Assembly: GCA_963850525.1 (NCBI GenBank)
Contig: CAWKLQ010000010.1
Coordinates: 309,869 to 373,868 of the forward strand
Length of the DNA: 64,000 nt
Source of the DNA: JAEMQF01 sp963850525
Lineage (GTDB): Bacteria > Pseudomonadota > Gammaproteobacteria > Burkholderiales > Burkholderiaceae_C
Reading direction: 5' to 3'
In this document: positions 35,490 through 45,046 of the stretch, in pieces
Numbering within the stretch: position 1 is the stretch's first letter
Layout of the letters: the number at the start of each line of letters is the position of its first letter
Position numbers and translations under genes: made by a program
The notes under the pieces: model-generated
Seen by the model: the letters and a program-made list of their open reading frames with translations, nothing else
The model's database searches: none
Told to the model about the DNA's origin: nothing

Positions 35490-36307
35490 GCGGGTTCAGT
35501 CCTTGTCTTGCTGGCCTTGACTATTCTTGCACCGGCTTTGCGCCGCAGTATCACGCCGCCGGCCTCGAGGCGCCAGTGGCCGCGGCGCAGGTGTTCGGTC
35601 GCGCAGCGGCGCGCGGCGTCGGCGTCGCGCGCCGCGATCGCCGCGACGATGGCGTTGTGCTCGGCGCGCACCTCCTGCAGGAAATCCGCGTTGCGCGCCT
35701 CGTTGCCTTTCGTGATGCGCATCGCCTCGCGCAGGTATTGCTCGAGGAAGGCAAGCAGTCGCGTGAACTGCGGATTGCCCGTCGCCTCGGCAATCGCGCG
35801 GTGAAACGCCATGTCTTCGTCGACGCCGTCGCGCCCCTCGTCCATGGCCACGTCGATGGCGAGCAGCGAGCGCTTCAATGTGCGAACCTGTTCGCGCGTG
35901 GCGCGCTGCGCGGCCAGCGCCGCCATCTCGCCCTCCAGCACGCGGCGCAACTCCACGACCTGGAACACCGCCGTCATCGATTCGAGCACCTTGGGGTCGA
36001 AGGCGAGCGGCTGATTCGCCGGCGGGGCCGCGACAAAGACCCCGGAACCCTGGCGCGAGCGCAACAGGCCGCGCGACTTGAGCTGGTGCACGGCTTCGCG
36101 CACGACGGTGCGCGACACGCCGTGCCGCAGCGCGAGCTGCGCCTCGGTGGGCAGCCGGTCGCCGGGCGCGAGCGCGCCGGTCTCGACCTGCGCCGCAAGC
36201 AGGCTCGCGAGGCGGTCCGACAGGCGCTCCGTGACCAGCGCATGCGCCCCCGCCGCTGCGCCCGGTCGGGCAGCGGGAGGGGGGTCGCCGCGGTCGCCAA
36301 TTGGCAT
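35486..36307 (-). CDS. GntR/FadR-family regulator of the sugar-acid operon
   Basis: A 273-residue regulator. I start it at ATG 36307; a longer frame to 36355 would run through the candidate operator. The N-terminal winged helix contains LPTEAQLALRHGVSRTVVRE. The C-terminal FadR-type FCD ligand domain includes FHRAIAEATGNPQF with metal-type His residues. It is the first gene of the otn operon and divergent from the ABC importer operon, so it is the obvious candidate to control both in response to a C4 sugar acid. Confidence 0.92.
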   Translation of the reverse strand: MPIGDRGDPPPAARPGAAAGAHALVTERLSDRLASLLAAQVETGALAPGDRLPTEAQLALRHGVSRTVVREAVHQLKSRGLLRSRQGSGVFVAAPPANQPLAFDPKVLESMTAVFQVVELRRVLEGEMAALAAQRATREQVRTLKRSLLAIDVAMDEGRDGVDEDMAFHRAIAEATGNPQFTRLLAFLEQYLREAMRITKGNEARNADFLQEVRAEHNAIVAAIAARDADAARRCATEHLRRGHWRLEAGGVILRRKAGARIVKASKTRTEPA

Positions 36308-36316
36308 GATGGTCAG

Positions 36317-36330
36317 GTTATCATATGACT
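36317..36330. promoter_or_regulatory. Candidate GntR/FadR operator
   Basis: The A/T-rich stretch GTTATCATATGACT in otherwise GC-rich DNA centres on a perfect TCATATGA palindrome (36321-36328). It lies 10-25 bp upstream of the regulator's ATG and about 120 bp before the ABC ATPase gene, in the only divergent gap of the sugar-acid region. Position and symmetry suit autoregulation and control of the importer, but no second site was found by eye. Confidence 0.45.
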
Positions 36331-36444
36331 TCAAGGCGCCGCAGCGGGTAATCACGGAGCGACGCCCGTCAACGCAAACGTTATCGTTCGCGTCCGGACC
36401 CGCGACTGTCGGGTTCTCCTTTCACGCAGGGCAAGGCAGGGCAC

Positions 36445-37518
<1,074 letters not shown>

Positions 37519-37602
37519 AGCCAAAGCAGGCAGCGAGCAAGACGCACCGAAGATCCTGAGTTCCCACGTCACCCCCAAACAGTTTACTGAAGGAGACCCA
37601 CG

Positions 37603-38931
37603 ATGAACCCGTTCAATCGCCGCAAGTTCCTGGAAAGCTCGGCCGGCGTCGCCGCCGCCGCCACGATAGGCACTGGTGCCGCCGTCATGGCGCCTGCCGT
37701 GCACGCACAGGCCGTGTCGTTCAAGCCGGAAAAGGGCGCCAAGCTGCGCGTGCTGCGCTGGAGCCGCTTCGTCCAGGGCGACATCGACGCCTACATGGTC
37801 AACGTCAAGAAGTTCACCGAGAAAACCGGCATCGAAGTGCGCGTCGACAACGAAGGCTGGGAAGACGTACGCCCGAAAGCCGCAGTCGCAGCGAACACCG
37901 GCGCCGGCCCCGACATCATCCTGTCGACCAACGACGACGCAAATCTGTACCCCGAGAAATTGCTCGACGTGACGGATCTGGCCACGTATCTGGGCAAGAA
38001 GTACGGCGGCTTTTACCCGGCGTGCGAGGCCTACCTGCGCCCCGACGGCAAGAAATGGATCGGCATTCCCCTGGGCGCTGCGGGCGCGATGCTCGTGTAT
38101 CGCCAAAGCATGGTCAAAGCGGCGGGCTTCGACGCCTTCCCGAAAGACACGACCGGCTTCCTGAACCTGCTCAAGGCGCTGCACGCCAAAAACACCCCCG
38201 CGGGTTTTGCGCTGGGCAACGCGACGGGCGACGGCCTGTGGACGAACTGGCTGATCTGGTCGCACGGCGGCAAGCTCGTCGATCAGAACAACAAGGTCGT
38301 GATCGACAGCGCCGAGACGCTGAAGGCGCTCGAGTACGCGAAAGAGATGTACTCGACCTTCATTCCCGGAACGCTGTCGTGGCTCGACCCGAACAACAAC
38401 AAGGCCTTCCTGGACAGCCAGATCAGCCTGACGAACAACGGCATCTCGATCTACTACGCGACCAAGACGTCGTCCGACCAGAAGGTCAAGGACCTGAAGG
38501 AAGACGTGTTCCACGCGCAGTACCCGATCGGCCCCGTCGGCGTGCCCACCGAGTCGCACCTGTTCTTCAACCAGATGGTCATGAAGTACACGAAGTTCCC
38601 GCAGGCCTCGAAAGAGTTCCTGCGCTTCATGATGGAGCAGGAGCAGTTCGACCCGTGGCTCACCGCCGCAGGCGGCTACATCGCCCCGCCGCTGGCCGAG
38701 TACGCGAAGGCCGCGATCTGGACGTCGGACCCGAAGCACACGCCTTACCGCGATTGCGTGAAGAACCTGCGCCCCGCCGGTTACGCGGGCAAGCTGGGTT
38801 ACGCGTCGGCGGGCGCAGGCGCTGACTTCATCGTCGTGAACATGGTCGCGGAAGCTGCGAGCGGATCGAAGACGCCCAAGGAAGCGGCAGAGCGTGCGCA
38901 GAAGCGCGCCGAGCGCTATTACAAGGTCTGA
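37603..38931 (+). CDS. ABC transporter extracellular solute-binding protein (family 1)
   Basis: A 442-residue periplasmic binding protein. The N-terminus FNRRKFLESSAGVAAAATIG is a twin-arginine-type signal peptide with cleavage probably after HAQA. The mature protein follows the family 1 (sugar/glycerol-phosphate) fold, with LRVLRWSRFVQGDIDAYMVN and DIILSTNDDANLYPEKLLDV. It follows the ATPase gene by 84 bp. The ligand is unknown; the neighbouring otn/ltn genes point to a tetronate or related acid. Confidence 0.93.
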   Translation: MNPFNRRKFLESSAGVAAAATIGTGAAVMAPAVHAQAVSFKPEKGAKLRVLRWSRFVQGDIDAYMVNVKKFTEKTGIEVRVDNEGWEDVRPKAAVAANTGAGPDIILSTNDDANLYPEKLLDVTDLATYLGKKYGGFYPACEAYLRPDGKKWIGIPLGAAGAMLVYRQSMVKAAGFDAFPKDTTGFLNLLKALHAKNTPAGFALGNATGDGLWTNWLIWSHGGKLVDQNNKVVIDSAETLKALEYAKEMYSTFIPGTLSWLDPNNNKAFLDSQISLTNNGISIYYATKTSSDQKVKDLKEDVFHAQYPIGPVGVPTESHLFFNQMVMKYTKFPQASKEFLRFMMEQEQFDPWLTAAGGYIAPPLAEYAKAAIWTSDPKHTPYRDCVKNLRPAGYAGKLGYASAGAGADFIVVNMVAEAASGSKTPKEAAERAQKRAERYYKV

Positions 38932-38946
38932 ACCTCGCTGACCAGC

Positions 38947-39021
38947 GTGGATACCGGCTTTCGCCGGTATGACAGGCCTTGTTGTCGCACCTTTGTCATC
39001 CCGGCGCAAGCCGGGATCCAC
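38947..39021. repeat. Pair of inverted REP-like repeats
   Basis: Two 27-bp elements, 38947-38973 and 38995-39021, are inverted copies of each other with a few mismatches. Each contains an internal hairpin (for example CCCGGCGCAAGCCGGG). They lie in the 137-bp gap between the binding-protein and first permease genes. Such intergenic REP pairs can stabilise upstream mRNA, which would favour high levels of the binding protein relative to the permeases. A third copy is at 41775-41801. Confidence 0.75.
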
Positions 39022-39068
39022 CGCTTCGAATATTGACCGAGTAGCCCGTTCGCCGGCCGGCACCTTAG

Positions 39069-39971
39069 ATGCTTGAAAAACTCCAGAACAGTCGCAACGC
39101 GCTCGGGCTCATTTTCATGTTGCCCGCGGCGGTGTTGCTGCTGCTGTTCCTTACCTACCCACTCGGCCTGGGCGTGTGGCTCGGCTTTACCGACGCCAAG
39201 GTCGGGCGCCCCGGCGAGTGGATTGGCATCGAGAACTACGTGTACCTGGCCGGTGACCAGGTCACCCAGCTCGCGCTGTTCAACACGCTGTTCTATACGA
39301 CGATCGCGAGCGTCCTGAAGTTCTTCCTCGGCCTGTGGCTCGCGCTGCTGCTGAACAAGAACCTGCGCTTCAAGTCCTTCTTCCGCGCCGTCATCCTGCT
39401 GCCCTACATCGTGCCAACAGCGCTGTCGGCAATCGCCTTCTGGTGGATCTTCGACGCGCAGTTTTCCATCATCAGCTGGGTGCTCATGAAGATGGGCGTG
39501 ATCGACCAGTACATCGACTTCTTGGGCAGCCCGTGGAACGCGCGCTTCTCGGTGATTGCTGCCAACGTCTGGCGCGGCGTGCCGTTTGTTGCGATCACGC
39601 TGCTCGCCGGTCTGCAAACGATTTCACCGTCCTACTACGAAGCGTCGGCGATTGACGGCGCCACACCGTGGCAGCAGTTCCGCCACGTCACGCTGCCGCT
39701 GCTGACACCCATCATCGCCGTCGTGATGACGTTTTCCGTGCTGTTCACGTTCACCGACTTCCAGTTGATCTACGTCATCACGCGCGGCGGCCCGCTGAAT
39801 GCGACGCACTTGATGGCCACGCTGTCGTTCCAGCGCGCGATCTCGGGAGGCGCTTTAGGCGAAGGCGCGGCGATTTCGATCGCGATGGTGCCGTTCCTGC
39901 TGGCTGCGATCATGTTCAGCTACTTCGGGCTGCAACGACGCACCTGGCAACAGGGTGGGGCAGACAAATGA
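39069..39971 (+). CDS. ABC transporter permease, first subunit (MalF/UgpA-like)
   Basis: A 300-residue membrane protein with six predicted transmembrane segments. The EAA loop that contacts the ATPase is YYEASAIDGATPWQQFRHVT. The first helix begins ALGLIFMLPAAVLLLLFLTY. It pairs with the next permease, whose ATG overlaps its stop by 4 bp. Confidence 0.94.
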   Translation: MLEKLQNSRNALGLIFMLPAAVLLLLFLTYPLGLGVWLGFTDAKVGRPGEWIGIENYVYLAGDQVTQLALFNTLFYTTIASVLKFFLGLWLALLLNKNLRFKSFFRAVILLPYIVPTALSAIAFWWIFDAQFSIISWVLMKMGVIDQYIDFLGSPWNARFSVIAANVWRGVPFVAITLLAGLQTISPSYYEASAIDGATPWQQFRHVTLPLLTPIIAVVMTFSVLFTFTDFQLIYVITRGGPLNATHLMATLSFQRAISGGALGEGAAISIAMVPFLLAAIMFSYFGLQRRTWQQGGADK

Positions 39972-40858
39972 GCACAGGCGCGAGCACCACAGCCGGCACC
40001 ACCGACATGGGCGGCATGGATTTTCTCGAGTCGACGCCGCGCAAGCTGGTCGCCGTCTACCTGCCCTTGTTCGGCTTCCTTTTCGTCTTGCTGTTTCCGT
40101 TCTACTGGATGGCGATCACGACGTTCAAGCCGAACAACGAGCTGCTGTCGCGCGACGGCAACCCGTTCTGGGTGATTCAGCCCACGCTTGCGCACATCGA
40201 GAAACTGCTGTTCCAGACCGCCTACCCGCAGTGGATGTGGAACACGGTGCTCGTCTCCGTCGTCTCGACGTTCTTCTCGCTTGCCGCGTCGGTACTCGCT
40301 GCGTACGCAATCGAACGCCTGCGTTTTTCCGGCGCGAAACACGTGGGCCTCGCGATCTTTCTGGCTTACCTCGTGCCGCCGTCGATCCTGTTCATTCCGC
40401 TGGCCTCCGTCGTTTTTCAGCTCGGCTTGTTCGACACGCGCCTCGCGCTGATCCTGACCTACCCGACCTTTCTGATTCCGTTTTGCACGTGGTTGCTGAT
40501 GGGCTACTTCAGGTCGATTCCCTTCGAGCTCGAAGAATGCGCGCTCATCGACGGGGCGACACGCTGGCAAATCCTCGTGAAGATCGTGCTGCCGCTCGCC
40601 GTACCGGGGCTCATCTCGGCAGGCATCTTCGCCTTCACGCTGTCGTGGAACGAGTTCATCTACGCGCTGACCTTTGTCTCGTCGAGCGAGATCAAGACGC
40701 TGCCGGTGGGTGTGGTCACGGAACTCGTCGAGGGCGACGTCTACCACTGGGGCTCGCTGATGGCGGGCGCGCTGTTCGGTTCGCTGCCGGTGGCTTTCAT
40801 CTACTCCTTCTTCGTCGAATACTACGTGTCGGGAATGACCGGTTCGGTCAAGGAATAG
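39968..40858 (+). CDS. ABC transporter permease, second subunit (MalG/UgpE-like)
   Basis: A 296-residue membrane protein starting at ATG 39968 (4-bp overlap). The N-terminus has about 30 polar residues before the first helix (YLPLFGFLFVLLFPFYWMAI), slightly longer than usual. The EAA loop is LEECALIDGATRWQILVKIV. It completes the importer and is followed after nine bases by ltnD. Confidence 0.94.
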   Translation: MSTGASTTAGTTDMGGMDFLESTPRKLVAVYLPLFGFLFVLLFPFYWMAITTFKPNNELLSRDGNPFWVIQPTLAHIEKLLFQTAYPQWMWNTVLVSVVSTFFSLAASVLAAYAIERLRFSGAKHVGLAIFLAYLVPPSILFIPLASVVFQLGLFDTRLALILTYPTFLIPFCTWLLMGYFRSIPFELEECALIDGATRWQILVKIVLPLAVPGLISAGIFAFTLSWNEFIYALTFVSSSEIKTLPVGVVTELVEGDVYHWGSLMAGALFGSLPVAFIYSFFVEYYVSGMTGSVKE

Positions 40859-40867
40859 GGGTTCAGC

Positions 40868-41764
40868 ATGCGCGTCGGCATCATCGGTCTGGGCGCGATG
40901 GGGCAGCCCATGGCCGCCAACATCATCAAGGCGGGTCACACGGTGCGTGGCTTCGACCTGCAGGCGCAGGCGCTGGCGAACCTCGCCGCGGCGGGCGGCG
41001 AAGTCGCCGATTCGCTCGCCGACGTGGCGCAGGGCGTCGACCTGCTTTGGCTCATGGTCGTGAACGGCGACCAGGCCGAGCGCGTGCTGTTCGGTGACAC
41101 CTACGGCCACGGCGGCGCTGAAGGCGCGTTGCCGCGCGGCGCACTCGTCGTTGCCGCATGCACCCAGCCGCCCGAGCAGGCGGCGCGCCTGGCGGCACGC
41201 CTGGCAGACTGCGGCCTGGCGATGCTCGACGCGCCGGTCTCGGGCGGCGTGGTCGGCGCACGCGACGGCGCGCTGACGATCATGTGCTCCGGCCCCAAAG
41301 CCGACCTGGAGCGCGCCCTTCCCGTGTTGCAGGCCACCGCCAAACGCATCTTCCACGTCGGCGAAAAGGCAGGGCTGGGCTCGACGGCGAAGATGATCAA
41401 TCAACTCCTGTGCGGCGTGCATATCGCCGCGGCCGCCGAGGCGATGAACGTCGCCGAGACAGCCGGCCTGTCGCTGCAGACCATGCACGAGATCATTTCC
41501 GTCTCGGCAGGCAACTCGTGGATGTGGGGCGACCGCGGGCCGAAGATGATGCAAGACAACCCGCCGGTGACGAGCGCGGTTGACATCTTCGTTAAGGACC
41601 TGGGAATCGTTCTCGACCAAGGGCGCTTGAACCGCCAGGCGACACCGCTCGCGGCAGCGGCGCACCAGATGTTCCTCGCCGCGTCGGGCCAGGGCCACGG
41701 CAAGGCCGACGACAGCCAGGTGATCCGCGCTTACCGAACGTTGAACGGGACGAAGAAGAAGTGA
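40868..41764 (+). CDS. ltnD: L-threonate dehydrogenase
   Basis: A 298-residue beta-hydroxyacid dehydrogenase. The Rossmann motif is GIIGLGAMGQPMA; the substrate-binding DAPVSGGVVGA and catalytic Lys in KMINQLLCGVHIAAA are present. SAGNSWMW and SAVDIFVKDLGIVLD match LtnD proteins, which oxidise L-threonate to 2-oxo-tetronate with NAD+. That product would enter the OtnI/OtnK/OtnC steps encoded on the opposite strand. It is placed directly after the importer permeases. Confidence 0.87.
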   Translation: MRVGIIGLGAMGQPMAANIIKAGHTVRGFDLQAQALANLAAAGGEVADSLADVAQGVDLLWLMVVNGDQAERVLFGDTYGHGGAEGALPRGALVVAACTQPPEQAARLAARLADCGLAMLDAPVSGGVVGARDGALTIMCSGPKADLERALPVLQATAKRIFHVGEKAGLGSTAKMINQLLCGVHIAAAAEAMNVAETAGLSLQTMHEIISVSAGNSWMWGDRGPKMMQDNPPVTSAVDIFVKDLGIVLDQGRLNRQATPLAAAAHQMFLAASGQGHGKADDSQVIRAYRTLNGTKKK

Positions 41765-41774
41765 GCTCGCTCCC

Positions 41775-41801
41775 GTCACCCCGGCGCACGCCGGGGCCCA
41801 C
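41775..41801. repeat. Third REP-like repeat copy
   Basis: A 27-bp element beginning GTCACCCCGGCG and ending GGGGCCCAC, with an internal hairpin (CCCCGGCGCACGCCGGGG). It is the same family and orientation as the copy at 38995-39021 and lies in the 55-bp gap between ltnD and the second dehydrogenase gene. Confidence 0.7.
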
Positions 41802-41819
41802 CGCATGCCGCCAAACACC

Positions 41820-42740
41820 ATGAGTCAAACCACCCCACCCACCATCGGCTTCATCGGCGTCGGCCTGATGGGCCACGGCATGGCGAAGAATATCGTCACC
41901 AAGGGCTACCCGCTCGTCGTGCTCGGTCACCGAAATCGCCAGCCCGTCGAACACCTGGTGTCGCTCGGTGCGCGTGAAGCGAAAACGCCGCGTGAGCTGG
42001 CGTTGGCTTGCGACATCGTGCACTTGTGCGTGACGGGTTCGCCGCAAGTCGAGGCGCTGCTGCGCGGCCCGGATGGCGTGATGGCGAGCCACAAGTTGGG
42101 CTTGATCGTCATCGACTGCTCGACGTCGAACCCGGTCTCCACGCTCGCGCTGGGCGAGGAGCTGAAAGCGAAAGGCATGACCTTCGTCGATGCGCCGCTG
42201 GGGCGGACCCCGAAGGAGGCCGAAGACGGCACCCTCGACACGATGGTCGGCGCCGACGCTGCCACCTTCGCGCGCATCGAGCCGGTGCTGCGCTGCTGGG
42301 CGGGCAACGTCGTGCACCTCGGGCCGCTGGGTCTGGGGCACAAGATGAAGCTCATCAACAACTTCGTCGCGATGGGTTACGCGGCGCTGTTTTCCGAAGC
42401 GTTGGCGATTGCGCGCAAGGCGGGCTTGACCATCGAGCAGTTTCACGCAGTAGTGGGTTCCGGCCGCATGCGCAGCGGTTTTTACGACACCTTCATGAAG
42501 TGGTCGCTCGAAGCCGACCCGAACGCGCACAAGTTCAGCATTTCGAACGCGCACAAAGACATGCGCTATCTGGCGAGCATGGCCAACGAAGTCGGCGCAG
42601 TGAATCCCCTGCAGGCGCAGGTGAAGAATGTATTTGCGGCGATGGAGGCGGTGGGGCAGGGCGACAAGTTCGTTCCCATGCTCGCCGATTTCGTCGCGCT
42701 GGGCAATGGGTTGCCCGTGGCGGCTCAGGCGAAGCGCTGA
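41820..42740 (+). CDS. NAD(P)-dependent beta-hydroxyacid dehydrogenase
   Basis: A 306-residue relative of 3-hydroxyisobutyrate and tartronate semialdehyde dehydrogenases. Start at ATG 41820; an ATG 15 bp earlier is possible. Cofactor motif FIGVGLMGHGMAKNI; substrate motif VDAPLGRTPKEAEDG (unusual, in place of DAPVSGG); catalytic Lys in GHKMKLINNF. The altered substrate loop suggests a different acid from that of ltnD. It is followed by the FrnE-type gene in the same direction. Confidence 0.88.
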   Translation: MSQTTPPTIGFIGVGLMGHGMAKNIVTKGYPLVVLGHRNRQPVEHLVSLGAREAKTPRELALACDIVHLCVTGSPQVEALLRGPDGVMASHKLGLIVIDCSTSNPVSTLALGEELKAKGMTFVDAPLGRTPKEAEDGTLDTMVGADAATFARIEPVLRCWAGNVVHLGPLGLGHKMKLINNFVAMGYAALFSEALAIARKAGLTIEQFHAVVGSGRMRSGFYDTFMKWSLEADPNAHKFSISNAHKDMRYLASMANEVGAVNPLQAQVKNVFAAMEAVGQGDKFVPMLADFVALGNGLPVAAQAKR

Positions 42741-42754
42741 AAGAGGAGGCTTGG

Positions 42755-43414
42755 ATGAAGATCGATTTCGTCTCCGACGTCGCCTGCCCCTGGTGCGCAG
42801 TGGGCCTGAATTCGCTCGAGATCGCGCTCGCACGGCTCGGCAGTTCGGTACCGGTGGAATTGCACTTCCAGCCCTTCGAGCTGAACCCGGCGATGCCGCC
42901 CGAGGGCGAGGACACGATTGAATACTTGTCGCGCAAGTACGGCCGCACGCCGGCGCAGCTCGCGCAGGCGCGCGAGGGCTTGCGCCAGCGTGGCGCCGAG
43001 GTCGGTTTCACATTCGGCGAGCGGCCGCGCATCTGGAACACCTTCAACGCGCACCGCCTGTTGCATTGGGCCGGGCTGGAAGGAAAGCAACGCGAACTCA
43101 AACACGCGCTGCTTGCGGCGTACCACGGCCGTGCCGAGAACCCGGGCGACACCGAGGTGTTGGTGCGCCTGGCGGGTGAGGTCGGGCTGGACGCGCAGCG
43201 CGCGCGCGCGATCCTCGCGACCGACGAATATGCGGCGCAGGTGCGCGAAGCCGAACGTCATTGGCAGGAATTGGGCATCAGTGCGGTGCCCGCCGTCATC
43301 ATCGACGAGCGCCATCTCATCGAGGGCGGTCAGCCCCCTGAGGTGTTTGAGCAGGCGCTGCGCCAGCTTGCCGAGCAGGCCATCGGCGCGCCGCAAGCGG
43401 CTGCGTCGCGTTGA
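42755..43414 (+). CDS. DsbA-family oxidoreductase (FrnE-like)
   Basis: A 219-residue cytoplasmic thioredoxin-fold protein with active site CPWC at residues 10-13, the FrnE arrangement. FNAHRLLHWAG and GISAVPAVIIDE (cis-Pro loop) are typical. There is no signal peptide. A strong GAGGAGG lies before the ATG. FrnE-like proteins act as thiol oxidoreductases or isomerases in the cytosol; a link to the sugar-acid genes is not evident. Confidence 0.92.
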   Translation: MKIDFVSDVACPWCAVGLNSLEIALARLGSSVPVELHFQPFELNPAMPPEGEDTIEYLSRKYGRTPAQLAQAREGLRQRGAEVGFTFGERPRIWNTFNAHRLLHWAGLEGKQRELKHALLAAYHGRAENPGDTEVLVRLAGEVGLDAQRARAILATDEYAAQVREAERHWQELGISAVPAVIIDERHLIEGGQPPEVFEQALRQLAEQAIGAPQAAASR

Positions 43415-45046
43415 TCAGGCCGTGAGCGGCTCGGCCTGCTTGTGCGGCCGGCCCGGCAGCGCGCCGGCTGCGGTGCTTTCGAGCAGCGCCTGAAACTGCG
43501 CCGCGGGAAGCGGCCGCGAGAACAGGTAGCCCTGCAGCGCGTCGCAGCCGAGTTGGCGCAAGGTCTCGAACTGCTGCGCCGTTTCAACGCCTTCCGCGGT
43601 GACCTTCAGCCCCAGACCGTGGCCCAGCTCGATGATGGCGCGCACGATCGCCGCGTCGCGCTGCGTTGCGGCGATGTCGTTGACGAACAGGCGGTCGATC
43701 TTCAAGGTGTGCAGCGGGAAGGTCTTCAGGTACGCCAGCGATGAATAACCCATGCCGAAGTCGTCGATCGCCAGGCGCACACCCGAGCCGACCAAGGCGC
43801 CGATCTTGCTCAGGGTTTCGGGCGAGGGGTCGAGCAGCAGGCCTTCCGTCACTTCGAGCTGCAGCCGGTTCGCCGCAAAACCGGTCTGCGCGAGCACGGC
43901 AGTGACGCTGTCGACAAAACCCGCTTCGCCGAACTGGCGCGGCGAGACGTTCACCGACAGCACCAGCGTCGGCGCAGCACCGCGCATCCAGCGCAACGCC
44001 TGCCGGCAGGACTCGCGCAGCACCCAGGTGCCGACGTCGACGATCAAGCCGTTTTGTTCGAGCACCGGAATGAACTCGGCCGGCGACACCATGCCATGCT
44101 GCGGGTCGGCCCAGCGGATCAGCGCTTCGACGCCGTCGATGCGCTCGCCGCGCGCGTCCATGATCGGTTGAAACGCGAGCGTGAACTCGTTGTCGCGCAG
44201 GGCGCGGCGCAGGCGCAGGTCCAGGTCGAGGCGCTTCTGATCGTCGACGTGCAGCGCGGCCTCGAAGCAGCAAAAGCGCCCACCCCCCGCCGCCTTGGCC
44301 GCACGCATCGCGACTTCAGCGCACTTGAGCAAGGCATCGACGCTGTCGGCGTCTTCGCCCGCCAGCGCAATGCCGATGCTCAGGCTGCTCACCGTCTCGT
44401 GCCCGCCCACGCTGTGCGGGGCTTGGAATGCGCGCAGCAGGTTGCGCGCCATGACGGTCAGCGCTTGGACTCCCGAGACCCCCTCGACCTGCACGACAAA
44501 CCGATCGGTGCTCAGGCGCGCCACGATGTCGGTGTCGCGCACCGCCGCGCGGATTCGCTGGGCCGCGCTGCGCAGCAGTGCGTCGCCGACGCTCGGACCG
44601 AGCGAGTCGTTGACGAGACGGAAGCGGTCCAGGTCGATCACCAGCACGCCCAAGCCACGCGGCGTGGCGTGGCAGCGCGCCAGGGCACGTTCCAGCGCCT
44701 GGCGCAGCGCGTCGCGATTCGGCAACCCGGTCAGCGCATCGCGCATCGCAAACACGCGCAGCTGGCGTTCGCCCCGGCGCAATGCGTGCATCGGCCGGTG
44801 GCAGAAGAACACCCAGAGCGCCAGCGCGAGCCCGGTGCTGGCCAGCGCCACCCCGGCGATGCTCAACGGCGTGAAAGCCTGCCACTCGGCTGCGCCGGAC
44901 CCAGCCGTCTGGCGCTGGACCAGCATCACGATCGCACCCCACAGCAGAGGCGGCAGCAGCGCCAAGGTGGCCAGCGCTGCCGCGACCAGGCGCAGCGCGG
45001 CCTGGGTGAGCGAGGCGTCGATCGGGAGCCGGGCGTGGTCAGTCAT
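43415..45046 (-). CDS. Membrane EAL phosphodiesterase with degenerate GGDEF domain
   Basis: A 543-residue protein starting at ATG 45046, overlapping the upstream cyclase gene by 4 bp. Two N-terminal membrane segments (about 18-45 and 62-85) are followed by a GGDEF domain in which the active motif has become STDRF, so it cannot make c-di-GMP. The C-terminal EAL domain is intact: GVEALIRW, VNVSPRQF, IDDFGMGYSSL, LKIDRLFV and EGVET. It should hydrolyse c-di-GMP at the membrane. It is the last gene of the giant-protein operon and ends one base after the convergent FrnE gene. Confidence 0.93.
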   Translation of the reverse strand: MTDHARLPIDASLTQAALRLVAAALATLALLPPLLWGAIVMLVQRQTAGSGAAEWQAFTPLSIAGVALASTGLALALWVFFCHRPMHALRRGERQLRVFAMRDALTGLPNRDALRQALERALARCHATPRGLGVLVIDLDRFRLVNDSLGPSVGDALLRSAAQRIRAAVRDTDIVARLSTDRFVVQVEGVSGVQALTVMARNLLRAFQAPHSVGGHETVSSLSIGIALAGEDADSVDALLKCAEVAMRAAKAAGGGRFCCFEAALHVDDQKRLDLDLRLRRALRDNEFTLAFQPIMDARGERIDGVEALIRWADPQHGMVSPAEFIPVLEQNGLIVDVGTWVLRESCRQALRWMRGAAPTLVLSVNVSPRQFGEAGFVDSVTAVLAQTGFAANRLQLEVTEGLLLDPSPETLSKIGALVGSGVRLAIDDFGMGYSSLAYLKTFPLHTLKIDRLFVNDIAATQRDAAIVRAIIELGHGLGLKVTAEGVETAQQFETLRQLGCDALQGYLFSRPLPAAQFQALLESTAAGALPGRPHKQAEPLTA

